In this document: positions 1-5,007 of the stretch, piece by piece
Layout of the letters: each line of letters begins with the position of its first letter
Position numbering within the stretch: position 1 is the stretch's first letter
Origin: CAYOFK01 sp964403185
GTDB taxonomy: Bacteria > Bacteroidota > Bacteroidia > Bacteroidales > VadinHA17
NCBI GenBank assembly: GCA_964403185.1
Contig: CAYOFK010000177.1
Span: 1-5,037, forward strand
Length of the DNA stretch: 5,037 bases
Direction of reading: 5' to 3'
Program-made: the position numbers and the translations under genes
The notes under the pieces: model-generated
What the model was told of the DNA's origin: nothing
Databases searched by the model: none
Seen by the model: the letters and a program-made list of their open reading frames with translations, nothing else

Positions 1-2
1 AA

Positions 3-608
3 ACAGTTGAACGCCTGAGCCAGTACAGGAGACGGTTGCTGAATTATATTGAATCGGGGAAGGATCATATATTTTCTCATGAACTGGCAGCCATACTGAA
101 CATTACCGCAGTGCAGGTACGGCGCGACCTGATGCTCCTGGGATACACAAGTGTATATCGCAAAGGCTACCCGGTCCGCAAACTCATTGAAGTAATAGGG
201 CATCGCTTAGACAGTGCCAGGGGCCGTAATGTGGCCATTGTGGGTATGGGAAATCTTGGAACAGCGCTGACAGCCTATCTGAGTGGGCTGCGCCCGAAAT
301 TACATGTGGTTGCCACATTTGATAATGACCCGGAAAAGACCGGTACGGAATTTTCAGGTATCATGTGTTTCCCGGCAGATGAAATGGAGAAAATCATAAA
401 ATCCCGGAATATCACCATCGGAGTGCTGGCGGTGCCGCAAAAACATGCACAGGAAATTGCAACACAACTGGTGAAGTCAGGCATCAGGGGCATCGTAAAT
501 TTTACCCACATTCCACTGAACCTGCCTGACGAGGTTGTTCTGGAAGAATACGATATGATCACCTCACTTGAGAAGGTGGCCTATTTTGTGAAAATGAACC
601 TCTCCTAA
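3..608 (+). CDS. rex: Redox-sensing transcriptional repressor Rex (5' end missing)
   Basis: Rex is a cytoplasmic homodimeric repressor that senses the NADH/NAD+ ratio; NADH binding releases it from operators of fermentation and respiration genes. The frame is open from base 3 to the stop at 606-608, giving 201 visible residues. It begins TVERLSQYRRRLLNYIESG, which matches the conserved Rex N-terminus, so the true start lies just left of the window and only a few residues are missing (family about 205-220). The TTG at base 36 is internal and should not be taken as the start. Visible residues about 1-70 form the winged-helix domain: FSHELAAILNIT, the recognition-helix motif QVRRDL (38-43), then the wing ending GYPV (55-58). 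Residues 75-200 form the Rossmann domain, with GMGNLG at 81-86 for dinucleotide binding, an acidic FDNDPEK strand end (106-112) and the conserved GIRGIVNF segment (160-167). It converges on the next gene. The family call is very secure. Confidence 0.96.
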   Translation, partial: TVERLSQYRRRLLNYIESGKDHIFSHELAAILNITAVQVRRDLMLLGYTSVYRKGYPVRKLIEVIGHRLDSARGRNVAIVGMGNLGTALTAYLSGLRPKLHVVATFDNDPEKTGTEFSGIMCFPADEMEKIIKSRNITIGVLAVPQKHAQEIATQLVKSGIRGIVNFTHIPLNLPDEVVLEEYDMITSLEKVAYFVKMNLS

Positions 609-644
609 AACTACCGGGGGCTTGCAGATACATTGTATGACTTG

Positions 645-684
645 AGTCCCATCGGGGCGTAATAATAATAGCCCGGGCTGGACT
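645..684. terminator. Possible bidirectional terminator hairpin between convergent genes
   Basis: The 100-base gap between the convergent rex and barrel genes contains arms AGTCC (645-649) and GGACT (680-684). They enclose a second short pairing, GGGC with GCCC, around an AT-rich loop. The perfect palindrome AGCCCGGGCT sits at 670-679. No T-tract follows on either strand, so intrinsic termination is only a guess from position and pairing. Confidence 0.25.
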
Positions 685-708
685 GTGATTTATCTGGTTC
701 TTAATGGC

Positions 709-1167
709 CTAAAAGAAATATCGGATCCCGATACCCCCTTCTACAAATCCTTTGGTAGCAGGTGTTAAATCCAACCCCGGGGCAACTTCCAGGAAAATAT
801 CAACCGGAGCATTGTCAAACATATAATCAAGACCGAATGGAACCCGGACACCAATGATAAAATCAGTCCCAAAGCCAAGTTTTGCACCGATACCCATATA
901 TCCTGCAAGGTTCCCCTCTGATACACGGATAAGTTGATGCCGGTGCATCAAGAAATCAGTATGGATCCCAAAATAACCACCATAGTAAAAGGACCAGTTC
1001 ATTCCGGCATCTAAGGCAGTCGACTTTGAAAGCCAGTATTTAATGTTGATGCCGGTTGGTGCCCCAAACTGGACTCCGGCCCCAAAACCTGAATCCTGTG
1101 CCGAAACCGGCATCGAGGCCAGAAACAAACTGGCAAACAATGTCAGTATGGTAAGTTTTTTCTTCAT
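709..1167 (-). CDS. Small exported outer-membrane beta-barrel protein
   Basis: This 152-residue protein has a clear Sec signal peptide: MKKK, a hydrophobic stretch (about 5-18), then PVSA, with cleavage likely after Ala23. The mature part of about 129 residues alternates short, aromatic- and glycine-rich strands (for example GAGVQFGAPTGINIKYWL, FYYGGYFGIHTDFLM, GYMGIGAKLGFG, VDIFLEVAPGLDL). It ends GGIGIRYFF; a terminal phenylalanine in a last amphipathic strand is typical of proteins inserted by the BAM machinery. It resembles the small barrels of the BAPKO_0422/DUF3996 type from memory, but I have not tested this. No catalytic or ligand motif is visible and the function is unknown. The ATG at 1165-1167 is chosen because the signal peptide begins there and a consensus promoter lies about 25 bases upstream. 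It is probably monocistronic, because the gene behind it on the same strand is 209 bases away. Confidence 0.85.
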   Translation of the reverse strand: MKKKLTILTLFASLFLASMPVSAQDSGFGAGVQFGAPTGINIKYWLSKSTALDAGMNWSFYYGGYFGIHTDFLMHRHQLIRVSEGNLAGYMGIGAKLGFGTDFIIGVRVPFGLDYMFDNAPVDIFLEVAPGLDLTPATKGFVEGGIGIRYFF

Positions 1168-1192
1168 TGTACAATCTTTTTAAAAGTTTTTC

Positions 1193-1222
1193 CAAAAGTA
1201 ATGATTCTTAATGATCGAGCAA
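1193..1222 (-). promoter_or_regulatory. Bacteroidota-type promoter of the barrel gene
   Basis: Read on the - strand, TTG (1222-1220) is followed after exactly 19 bases by TACTTTTG (1200-1193). This is a full match to the Bacteroidota -7 consensus TAnnTTTG with an acceptable -33 element. Transcription would start near 1186-1188, giving a leader of about 20 bases before the ATG. No Shine-Dalgarno-like purine run is present in the leader, as usual for this phylum. Confidence 0.7.
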
Positions 1223-1325
1223 CAATGTACGGATGATTTATGAAAAAAACATAGTCAATGCGGGCCGGATAAGCGGAATGACCTTCACTGGTTGTTCTGC
1301 GCTCTCCGCTCTCTACCCTATGAGA

Positions 1326-1340
1326 TACTGCTCTGCAGTA
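1326..1340. repeat. Short perfect hairpin downstream of the M14 peptidase gene
   Basis: TACTGC and GCAGTA form a perfect 6-base-pair stem around a TCT loop, 36 bases past the stop codon of the M14 gene. It may mark the 3' end of that transcript, but there is no T-tract on the - strand, so I do not call it a terminator. The rest of the gap 1168-1376, apart from the barrel promoter, shows nothing I can identify. Confidence 0.3.
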
Positions 1341-1376
1341 GAAGCTGTGCTCCAACTTTTTACCTTTGACTTGTTA

Positions 1377-3977
1377 TTATTCCTCCTGAGTATCTTGTCC
1401 GTAGAACCTGGACGATCTCCCCATAAGGTGCCCAAAAAATACCGCATTGGCCAGGATCTTATTGGTGCCGAACCAGGATCCCCTGAAATTTGTATTATCC
1501 AGAATCGCAATAACCACTCCGCTGCCGGAATTCTGAACAACCGCAAAGGGTGCGCCCTTTATGCGATTGACATTTTCACCGGAGGCAAAACCGCTCAACA
1601 AGGGTTTGGAACTGTAAACAATGGGCGCCTTGTATGGATCTGAAGGCATTTCTGCCACAGTGCTTCCCGACTTGAAAACCGGCAGGATATTGGTCTGAAA
1701 ACCATAGGCCAACGGATGGGTACGGTCCAGCTCTACTTCAAAAATAGCCCCGCTGATGGATTGGGCGCTGAACTCCTTATACCTTTGTGCATAAGAATAG
1801 TGTTTTTCCTTGCTCCGGGGCACACTTTCCTTAAATTCCAGCTTCATTAACTCGTGGGATGCAACCCAGTTGGAAGCTCCTTTATATGCAATGAGTGTTC
1901 CGCCTTTCCTGAGCCAGGTTTTAAGATTTTCCGTTCCGGTTTCAGATACTGTACCCATGCTTCCGCCTGGCAAAATAATGGTGTTGTATTTCGAGAGGTC
2001 CATACGGTTGATCCTGCGGGCCTCAACCATGGTGATGGGTGTTTTGTATCTGGTGTCAAACAAATGCCATATTTCACCGGCATCCCTGCTGCTGGTACCT
2101 TCCCCGATAAGCAATAAAATACCGGGCTTTTTCAGGTTGGCAAAACTGCCGCTTCCCAGATCAATTCCCGTGGGTGTGAGTCCGGTGCCAAAAGCATAAA
2201 AATCAATGCCGGTTTCCTTTGCAAACTTTTCCACAAGCTCACGAATGGTTTCAGGATCTATACTTTGTCCGTGGACAGGGATGAGGATGGTCCCATAGTC
2301 AAAAGCGCCGGTCATGCCGTCATCCCTGTAAGTAAATTTTGATGTTGCCACTTTTAAGTGCAGGCCCTTTGACAACAAATTTGAAAGAACCCTGGGAGCA
2401 TAATAATCGTTCCACCTGAATGCCCAGGCAACCGGATTATTACTACCCAGGATGTGGCCTTCGGTGACCCGGATGTCAGCAATCTGTTTTCCCTGAAGTC
2501 CGGACAACAGTTTTGCATTGGTTACCGGAGCATAGGACAGGTTAAAGGATAAGGGCAGGACCCAGGTTGACACGTCATAGAAGGTTGAATCCTTGAATTC
2601 ACCAGCCGGTTCAAATAAAGATTTAATGAGTCTGTATTGTTTTTGTTTCAGGGGGACCATGTAAGAGCTGCCGGACTCAAAACTGGTATTGCCCGAAGCA
2701 TAGGACTGTTGAATATTAAAGATTTCAATATCATGGCCTTTGAGGATCTTCATAAACTCCATGGTCCGGGATGCATCATCCGGATTGCCAAATACATAAG
2801 CTTTAACAGGATCCCTGTCGGCTTCTGCAAAGGCAGTGCTGTAAAATTCCCGTTGGTATTCGAGGAGGTCGTTTTTTAAATGGCGGGCAGCCTCCATGGT
2901 GGACAGGCTGACGGTAAATTGATTTTTAATGGCGTAGGGGAATGTGAGTATTCCGGTGGGGGTTTCTCTTTTAAAACCGCGGACACTGGCCTGTTCAAAA
3001 AGGATCCCAATTCCGGAATTGATATCGGGATATGAGGAGCCCTTCCCCAGATAATAATCATCAAAAATCTCTTCTGTAAAGTAATAGGAACCAATTTGAT
3101 CCAGCGCTTTTGCATGATAGGCGCCTATTTTCTGTGTCAGAATGTAGTTTTTCCGGGGTGTCAGCGGATTGTTCCTGCTGGGAACACCCGGTTGGAAGAA
3201 AAATGTGGAATTGGAACCCATTTCATGATGGTCTGTCACGATGTTTGGTATCCATTCCAGGATTTTTTTCACCCGGCCCTTTGTTTCAGGGTTGGTCAGC
3301 AACACATAATCCCTGTTGAGGTCATACCAGTAATGGTTGGTCCGCCCCCCCGGCCAGACCTCACTGAAGGCCCTGTTTGCCGGGTCCGGTGAAACCACCT
3401 GGCTCTTATGCATATTGGCCCAGGTAGCAAAACGGGTCAAACCATCCGGATTTAAACTGGGATCAATAAGAAAAATTGTATTTTCAAGAAGTGCCTCAAT
3501 TTCCGGTCCCTCTGCAGCGGCAAGGTAGTAGGCTGTCAACAGGGACGCATTGACCCCGCTCGATTCATTACCATGAATGGAATAACCCATGGTAACAACC
3601 AGCGGCATGGTTTTGATATCCAGACCGGAAGATACAGAAGGATCGGCAAGTTTGGAATGTTCCTGTTTAAGCTGGTCCAGCCTGGCAATGTTTTCAGGAC
3701 TGGAAAATATCAGGTGCAGTAGGGGCCTTTTTTCATAGCTGTAACCATAAACCTGGAGTACTGCCCGGTCCGATACCGCCGCCAGGACCTCCATATATTG
3801 TACCAGCTTGTCATGCGTGATGAGCCATTCACCAACCTGGTGGCCAATCACCGACTCAGGAGTGGGGATGGACTGGTTATAGTTTACATTTGCTGGGAGG
3901 TAATAATCAAGCTTGATCTGGGCGCTGGAGGAAATCGATACCAGGCCGATGAGTGCAACATAAAATAGTTTTTTCAT
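1377..3977 (-). CDS. Secreted M14-family zinc carboxypeptidase-like protein with C-terminal GATase-like domain
   Basis: This 866-residue protein has a signal peptide (MKKLFYVALIGLVSISSSAQ, cleavage near residue 19), so it acts in the periplasm or outside the cell. Residues about 40-380 form the peptidase M14 domain. The zinc ligands are His135 and Glu138 (SIHGNESSG) and a third His at 250 or 251 (TDHHEMG), about 115 residues on, as in carboxypeptidase A. NPDG (176-179) and NRDY (221-224) fit the conserved substrate-binding segments, and Glu328 (GILFEQ) is the likely catalytic glutamate. All expected M14 residues are therefore present and activity on peptides or peptide cross-links is plausible; the substrate is unknown. 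Residues about 615-760 resemble a class I glutamine amidotransferase/DJ-1-like fold, with IILPGG at 667-672. The turn where a nucleophilic Cys would sit reads IAYKGA, with Lys699, so this domain is probably non-catalytic. This overall size and layout is common in Bacteroidota. The ATG at 3975-3977 is set by the signal peptide. Confidence 0.92.
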   Translation of the reverse strand: MKKLFYVALIGLVSISSSAQIKLDYYLPANVNYNQSIPTPESVIGHQVGEWLITHDKLVQYMEVLAAVSDRAVLQVYGYSYEKRPLLHLIFSSPENIARLDQLKQEHSKLADPSVSSGLDIKTMPLVVTMGYSIHGNESSGVNASLLTAYYLAAAEGPEIEALLENTIFLIDPSLNPDGLTRFATWANMHKSQVVSPDPANRAFSEVWPGGRTNHYWYDLNRDYVLLTNPETKGRVKKILEWIPNIVTDHHEMGSNSTFFFQPGVPSRNNPLTPRKNYILTQKIGAYHAKALDQIGSYYFTEEIFDDYYLGKGSSYPDINSGIGILFEQASVRGFKRETPTGILTFPYAIKNQFTVSLSTMEAARHLKNDLLEYQREFYSTAFAEADRDPVKAYVFGNPDDASRTMEFMKILKGHDIEIFNIQQSYASGNTSFESGSSYMVPLKQKQYRLIKSLFEPAGEFKDSTFYDVSTWVLPLSFNLSYAPVTNAKLLSGLQGKQIADIRVTEGHILGSNNPVAWAFRWNDYYAPRVLSNLLSKGLHLKVATSKFTYRDDGMTGAFDYGTILIPVHGQSIDPETIRELVEKFAKETGIDFYAFGTGLTPTGIDLGSGSFANLKKPGILLLIGEGTSSRDAGEIWHLFDTRYKTPITMVEARRINRMDLSKYNTIILPGGSMGTVSETGTENLKTWLRKGGTLIAYKGASNWVASHELMKLEFKESVPRSKEKHYSYAQRYKEFSAQSISGAIFEVELDRTHPLAYGFQTNILPVFKSGSTVAEMPSDPYKAPIVYSSKPLLSGFASGENVNRIKGAPFAVVQNSGSGVVIAILDNTNFRGSWFGTNKILANAVFFGHLMGRSSRFYGQDTQEE

Positions 3978-4001
3978 AGTAAAGAGTTATTAGAAAGCCC
4001 T

Positions 4002-4034
4002 AAAATATAAATTTATAGGAAGCGGCAGTCAAAA
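4002..4034 (-). promoter_or_regulatory. Probable promoter of the M14 peptidase gene
   Basis: On the - strand TTTTG (4034-4030) is followed after 20 bases by TATATTTT (4009-4002). This matches TAnnTTTG at every fixed position except the final G. Spacing and distance to the ATG (a leader of about 18-20 bases) agree with the barrel-gene promoter. It is weaker than that promoter by consensus. Confidence 0.45.
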
Positions 4035-4080
4035 GATGGTGAAAAAATGAAACTGTTAGAATCCGGAATATATAACTGTT

Positions 4081-4130
4081 ACGCAAAGAACCGCGAAGAG
4101 ACGCAACGGGTCGCAAAGAATCTCAAAAAA
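4081..4130. repeat. Degenerate 10-base tandem repeat
   Basis: Five consecutive 10-base units fall in perfect register: acgcaaagaa, ccgcgaagag, acgcaacggg, tcgcaaagaa, tctcaaaaaa. The first four fit nCGCaAaGaa; the fifth is decayed. The array lies between the M14 promoter and the left end of repeat element A. Similar CGCAAAGA-type runs are known from intergenic DNA of Bacteroidota, to my recollection. The 10-base period would place each unit on the same face of the helix. Function unknown. Confidence 0.6.
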
Positions 4131-4133
4131 TGA

Positions 4134-4147
4134 GGGGCTAAAGCCCC
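4134..4147. repeat. Palindrome P1, left end of element A
   Basis: GGGGCTAAAGCCCC: a 6-base-pair perfect stem with an AA loop. It is one of five copies of the GGGCTAAAGCCC palindrome in the last 1 kb. Confidence 0.8.
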
Positions 4148-4167
4148 GGTATTAGGATTGTTGCGGT

Positions 4168-4197
4168 AACCCCCGGCCTGAAGGCCTGGGTTAGTCA
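4168..4197 (-). repeat. REP hairpin R1
   Basis: Read on the - strand this is TGACTAAC followed by an imperfect hairpin whose tip is GGCCTTCAGGCC. The outer pairs are the AACCC and GGGTT arms. The CTAAC immediately 5' of the hairpin resembles the short conserved guide that precedes REP hairpins bound by RAYT transposases (GTAG in enterobacterial REPs). Confidence 0.65.
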
Positions 4198-4310
4198 GGG
4201 GAAAGGTACTAAGCCGGATGCCGGGATGAGGATGACTGACTCCGTTGTCCGGCGGGCATGCAAAGTGGAGTTGTAAGGCGCTGAAACATCCACTAACTAA
4301 CTCCGTCCTT
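4170..4310. repeat. 141-base core repeat, copy A
   Basis: Matches 4813-4953 in direct orientation at 133 of 141 positions (hand alignment, no gaps). Differences are single substitutions at five places plus three within a five-base patch (gcgct here, actca in copy B). It starts in the R1 hairpin and ends within the 5' arm of REP R2. The interior includes ACTCC and GGAGT arms that could pair across the CCGGCGGGCA stretch. No open frame is shared by the two copies, so conservation is not due to a protein. Confidence 0.9.
4296..4310 (+). repeat. REP R2, broken or opened
   Basis: ACTAACTCCGTCCTT is the guide plus 5' arm of the REP seen intact at R3 and R6. The expected adjacent 3' arm AGGGCGGAG is missing. 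A possible alternative partner, GAAGTACGGA, lies at 4360-4369, pairing 9 of 10 bases with TCCGTCCTTC (4302-4311). Confidence 0.55.
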
Positions 4311-4378
4311 CCCGCCTTCTAAATGGCCTGGTCCGGCAGACAGGCAGGGGTGGAGAAATGAAGTACGGAAATATCAAT

Positions 4379-4405
4379 TGACTAACTCCGTCCTTCAGGG
4401 CGGAG
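4379..4405 (+). repeat. REP hairpin R3
   Basis: TGACTAAC overlaps the start of a hairpin with arms CTCCGTCCT (4386-4394) and AGGGCGGAG (4397-4405) and a TC loop: nine pairs, one of them a T-G wobble. It shares guide TGACTAAC and tip CCTTCAGG with R1 in the opposite orientation. Confidence 0.75.
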
Positions 4406-4429
4406 ATATTGAACTATAAACCACTAACC

Positions 4430-4441
4430 GGGCTTTAGCCC
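4430..4441. repeat. Palindrome P2, right end of element A
   Basis: GGGCTTTAGCCC, the reverse complement of P1's core. It is preceded by ACTAACC, so it also carries the CTAAC guide-like motif and may itself act as a REP. Confidence 0.75.
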
Positions 4442-4449
4442 TGCACTTT

Positions 4450-4466
4450 CCCGGCTCAAAGCCGGG
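4450..4466. repeat. Hairpin just outside element A
   Basis: CCCGGCT and AGCCGGG form a 7-base-pair stem around CAA. It lies 8 bases beyond P2. Sequence resembles the P palindromes with altered stem pairs (CGGCT in place of GGGCT), so it may be a diverged member. Confidence 0.65.
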
Positions 4467-4575
4467 CTCCGACTGAGGGAAAGCCAGTGGGTTGAGCGAT
4501 GGGCAGGCAGAGTGGGGATACCGATAGGTGATATATGCTGGCATGGAGGATCGATCTGTAGAGGTCCCTGCTGTA

Positions 4576-4597
4576 GAACGAACGTCCACGTTCGTTC
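4576..4597. repeat. Perfect 10-base-pair hairpin
   Basis: GAACGAACGT (4576-4585) and ACGTTCGTTC (4588-4597) are exact inverted repeats separated by CC. This is the longest perfect stem in the window. It contains no T-tract and is followed at once by a second hairpin. Confidence 0.85.
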
Positions 4598-4598
4598 A

Positions 4599-4616
4599 CC
4601 GGTCCGTCAGGACCGG
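4599..4616. repeat. Perfect 7-base-pair hairpin adjoining the 10-base-pair one
   Basis: CCGGTCC (4599-4605) and GGACCGG (4610-4616) flank the loop GTCA. One base separates it from the previous stem, so the two would stack as neighbouring hairpins. Confidence 0.8.
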
Positions 4617-4710
4617 GCTTCAAGGCTAATAACACTCCCCCAAATCAGGACCACTTAGAAAGTTTTTTTGGATCAATAAAAAAGTTGTTTTAAACTTGAA
4701 TAAAGATACA

Positions 4711-4723
4711 GGGCTAAAGTCCC
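4711..4723. repeat. Palindrome P3, left end of element B
   Basis: GGGCTAAAGTCCC: like the other P copies but with an inserted T that breaks perfect pairing of the stem. Confidence 0.7.
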
Positions 4724-4743
4724 GGTTTTGGGGATGTTGCGGT

Positions 4744-4773
4744 AACCCCCGGCATAAATACCGGGGTTAGTCA
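4744..4773 (-). repeat. REP hairpin R4
   Basis: On the - strand, TGACTAAC leads into arms AACCCC/GGGGTT plus a GG/CC pair, around an AT-rich loop instead of the CCTTCAGG tip. Relative to R1 the inner stem differs but the outer arms and guide are kept, which supports a structural rather than a sequence constraint. Confidence 0.65.
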
Positions 4774-4780
4774 GGGATGA

Positions 4781-4792
4781 GGGGCTAAAGCC
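4781..4792. repeat. Palindrome P4, internal to element B
   Basis: GGGGCTAAAGCC, with preceding TGA, repeats the left boundary of element A (4131-4145) inside element B. It has lost the last two C residues, leaving a 4-base-pair stem. It suggests a second element end nested in B. Confidence 0.6.
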
Positions 4793-4812
4793 GTTAGCAT
4801 TCCTAGCCTTTT

Positions 4813-4840
4813 CCCCCGGCCTGAAGGCCTGGGTTAGTCA
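4813..4840 (-). repeat. REP hairpin R5
   Basis: Identical to R1 over the hairpin and guide (GGCCTTCAGGCC tip, TGACTAAC on the - strand), but flanked by TTTT instead of GGTAA, so the outermost A-T pairs are lost. Confidence 0.65.
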
Positions 4841-4953
4841 GGGGTAAGGTACTAAGACGGATGCCGGGATGAGGATGGCTGACTCCGTTGTCCGGCGGGC
4901 AAGCAAAGTGGAGTTATAAGACTCAGAAACATCCACTAACTAACTCCGTCCTT
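4813..4953. repeat. 141-base core repeat, copy B
   Basis: Direct repeat of 4170-4310 with 8 substitutions and no gaps. The offset between copies is 643 bases. Unlike copy A, the REP at its right end continues into an intact 3' arm. Confidence 0.9.
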
Positions 4954-4963
4954 TAGGGCGGAG
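4939..4963 (+). repeat. REP hairpin R6
   Basis: ACTAAC followed by arms CTCCGTCCT and AGGGCGGAG (4944-4952 and 4955-4963) with a TT loop. Same REP as R3 except for the loop base. It forms an inverted pair with R5 within element B. Confidence 0.75.
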
Positions 4964-4986
4964 GTTTAAAACGAGACAACACAACC

Positions 4987-4998
4987 GGGCTTTAGCCC
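4987..4998. repeat. Palindrome P5, right end of element B
   Basis: GGGCTTTAGCCC, identical to P2. It contains the in-frame TAG (4993-4995) that bounds the downstream open frame, and lies 9 bases before its first ATG. Confidence 0.75.
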
Positions 4999-5007
4999 AA
5001 AACTTTT

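Larger units (their letters stand above)
4134..4441. mobile_element. Composite REP/BIME-like element, copy A
   Basis: About 308 bases without coding potential. The ends are inverted palindromes: GGGGCTAAAGCCCCGGT on the left (4134-4150) and AACCGGGCTTTAGCCC on the right (4426-4441), whose reverse complement matches the left end almost exactly. From left to right it holds REP hairpin R1 (- orientation), the rest of the 141-base core shared with copy B, a damaged REP R2 and an intact REP R3 (both + orientation). Convergent REPs of one family inside inverted ends is the layout of a BIME or small non-autonomous element. No target-site duplication is visible, which fits IS200/IS605-type (HUH tyrosine) mobilisation. 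Copy A carries an extra 85-base step that repeats the REP start (4296 and 4381), absent from copy B. Confidence 0.7.
4442..4710. other. Non-coding spacer between elements A and B
   Basis: No convincing gene on either strand. It holds three strong hairpins (annotated separately) in its first two thirds, and an AT-rich tail from about 4650 with arms AAGTT and AACTT (4682-4697). The 4467-4575 part is GC-balanced, non-repetitive within the window and unidentified; a 64-codon open frame across it on the - strand overlaps REP R3 and palindromes and looks spurious. Confidence 0.5.
4711..4998. mobile_element. Composite REP/BIME-like element, copy B
   Basis: About 288 bases, in the same orientation as copy A. 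Ends are GGGCTAAAGTCCCGGTT (4711-4727) and AACCGGGCTTTAGCCC (4983-4998), inverted with one extra base on the left. The left 35 bases match copy A at 30 positions. It then carries an extra REP (R4) and an internal palindrome (P4) before resuming the 141-base core with R5 and finishing with an intact REP R6. Compared with A it has a 67-base extra step on the left and lacks A's 85-base extra step on the right. It ends 9 bases before the putative transposase start, as expected for REPs flanking a RAYT gene. Confidence 0.7.

Noticed and set aside
36..38. TTG as the start codon of rex
   Set aside because: The frame stays open to base 3 and the upstream residues TVERLSQYRRR match the conserved Rex N-terminus, so the gene begins outside the window.
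586..593. TTGTGAAA, a Rex operator half-site, inside the end of rex
   Set aside because: No matching TTCACAA half follows, and it lies in coding sequence before a convergent gene.
1260..1345. tRNA or small RNA gene in the gap 1168-1376
   Set aside because: No T-loop consensus, acceptor pairing or cloverleaf could be built; only one short hairpin is present.
1164..1355. 63-codon open frame on the - strand in the gap before the barrel gene
   Set aside because: It overlaps the barrel promoter and start, and its composition is unlike a protein; a promoter-only gap explains the region better.
1233..1643. 136-codon open frame on the + strand
   Set aside because: It overlaps the strongly supported M14 gene antisense and has no recognisable domain or signal.
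4395..4589. 64-codon open frame on the - strand in the spacer
   Set aside because: It runs through REP R3, palindrome P2 and the hairpins, is rich in Ser/Pro/Arg, and has no start context.
4134..4998. CRISPR array
   Set aside because: Repeats are unevenly spaced, occur in both orientations, vary in length and have no uniform spacers or cas genes.
4134..4998. Target-site duplications around elements A and B
   Set aside because: The flanks (TGA/TGC for A, ACA/AAA for B) do not match; their absence fits IS200/IS605-type transposition but proves nothing.
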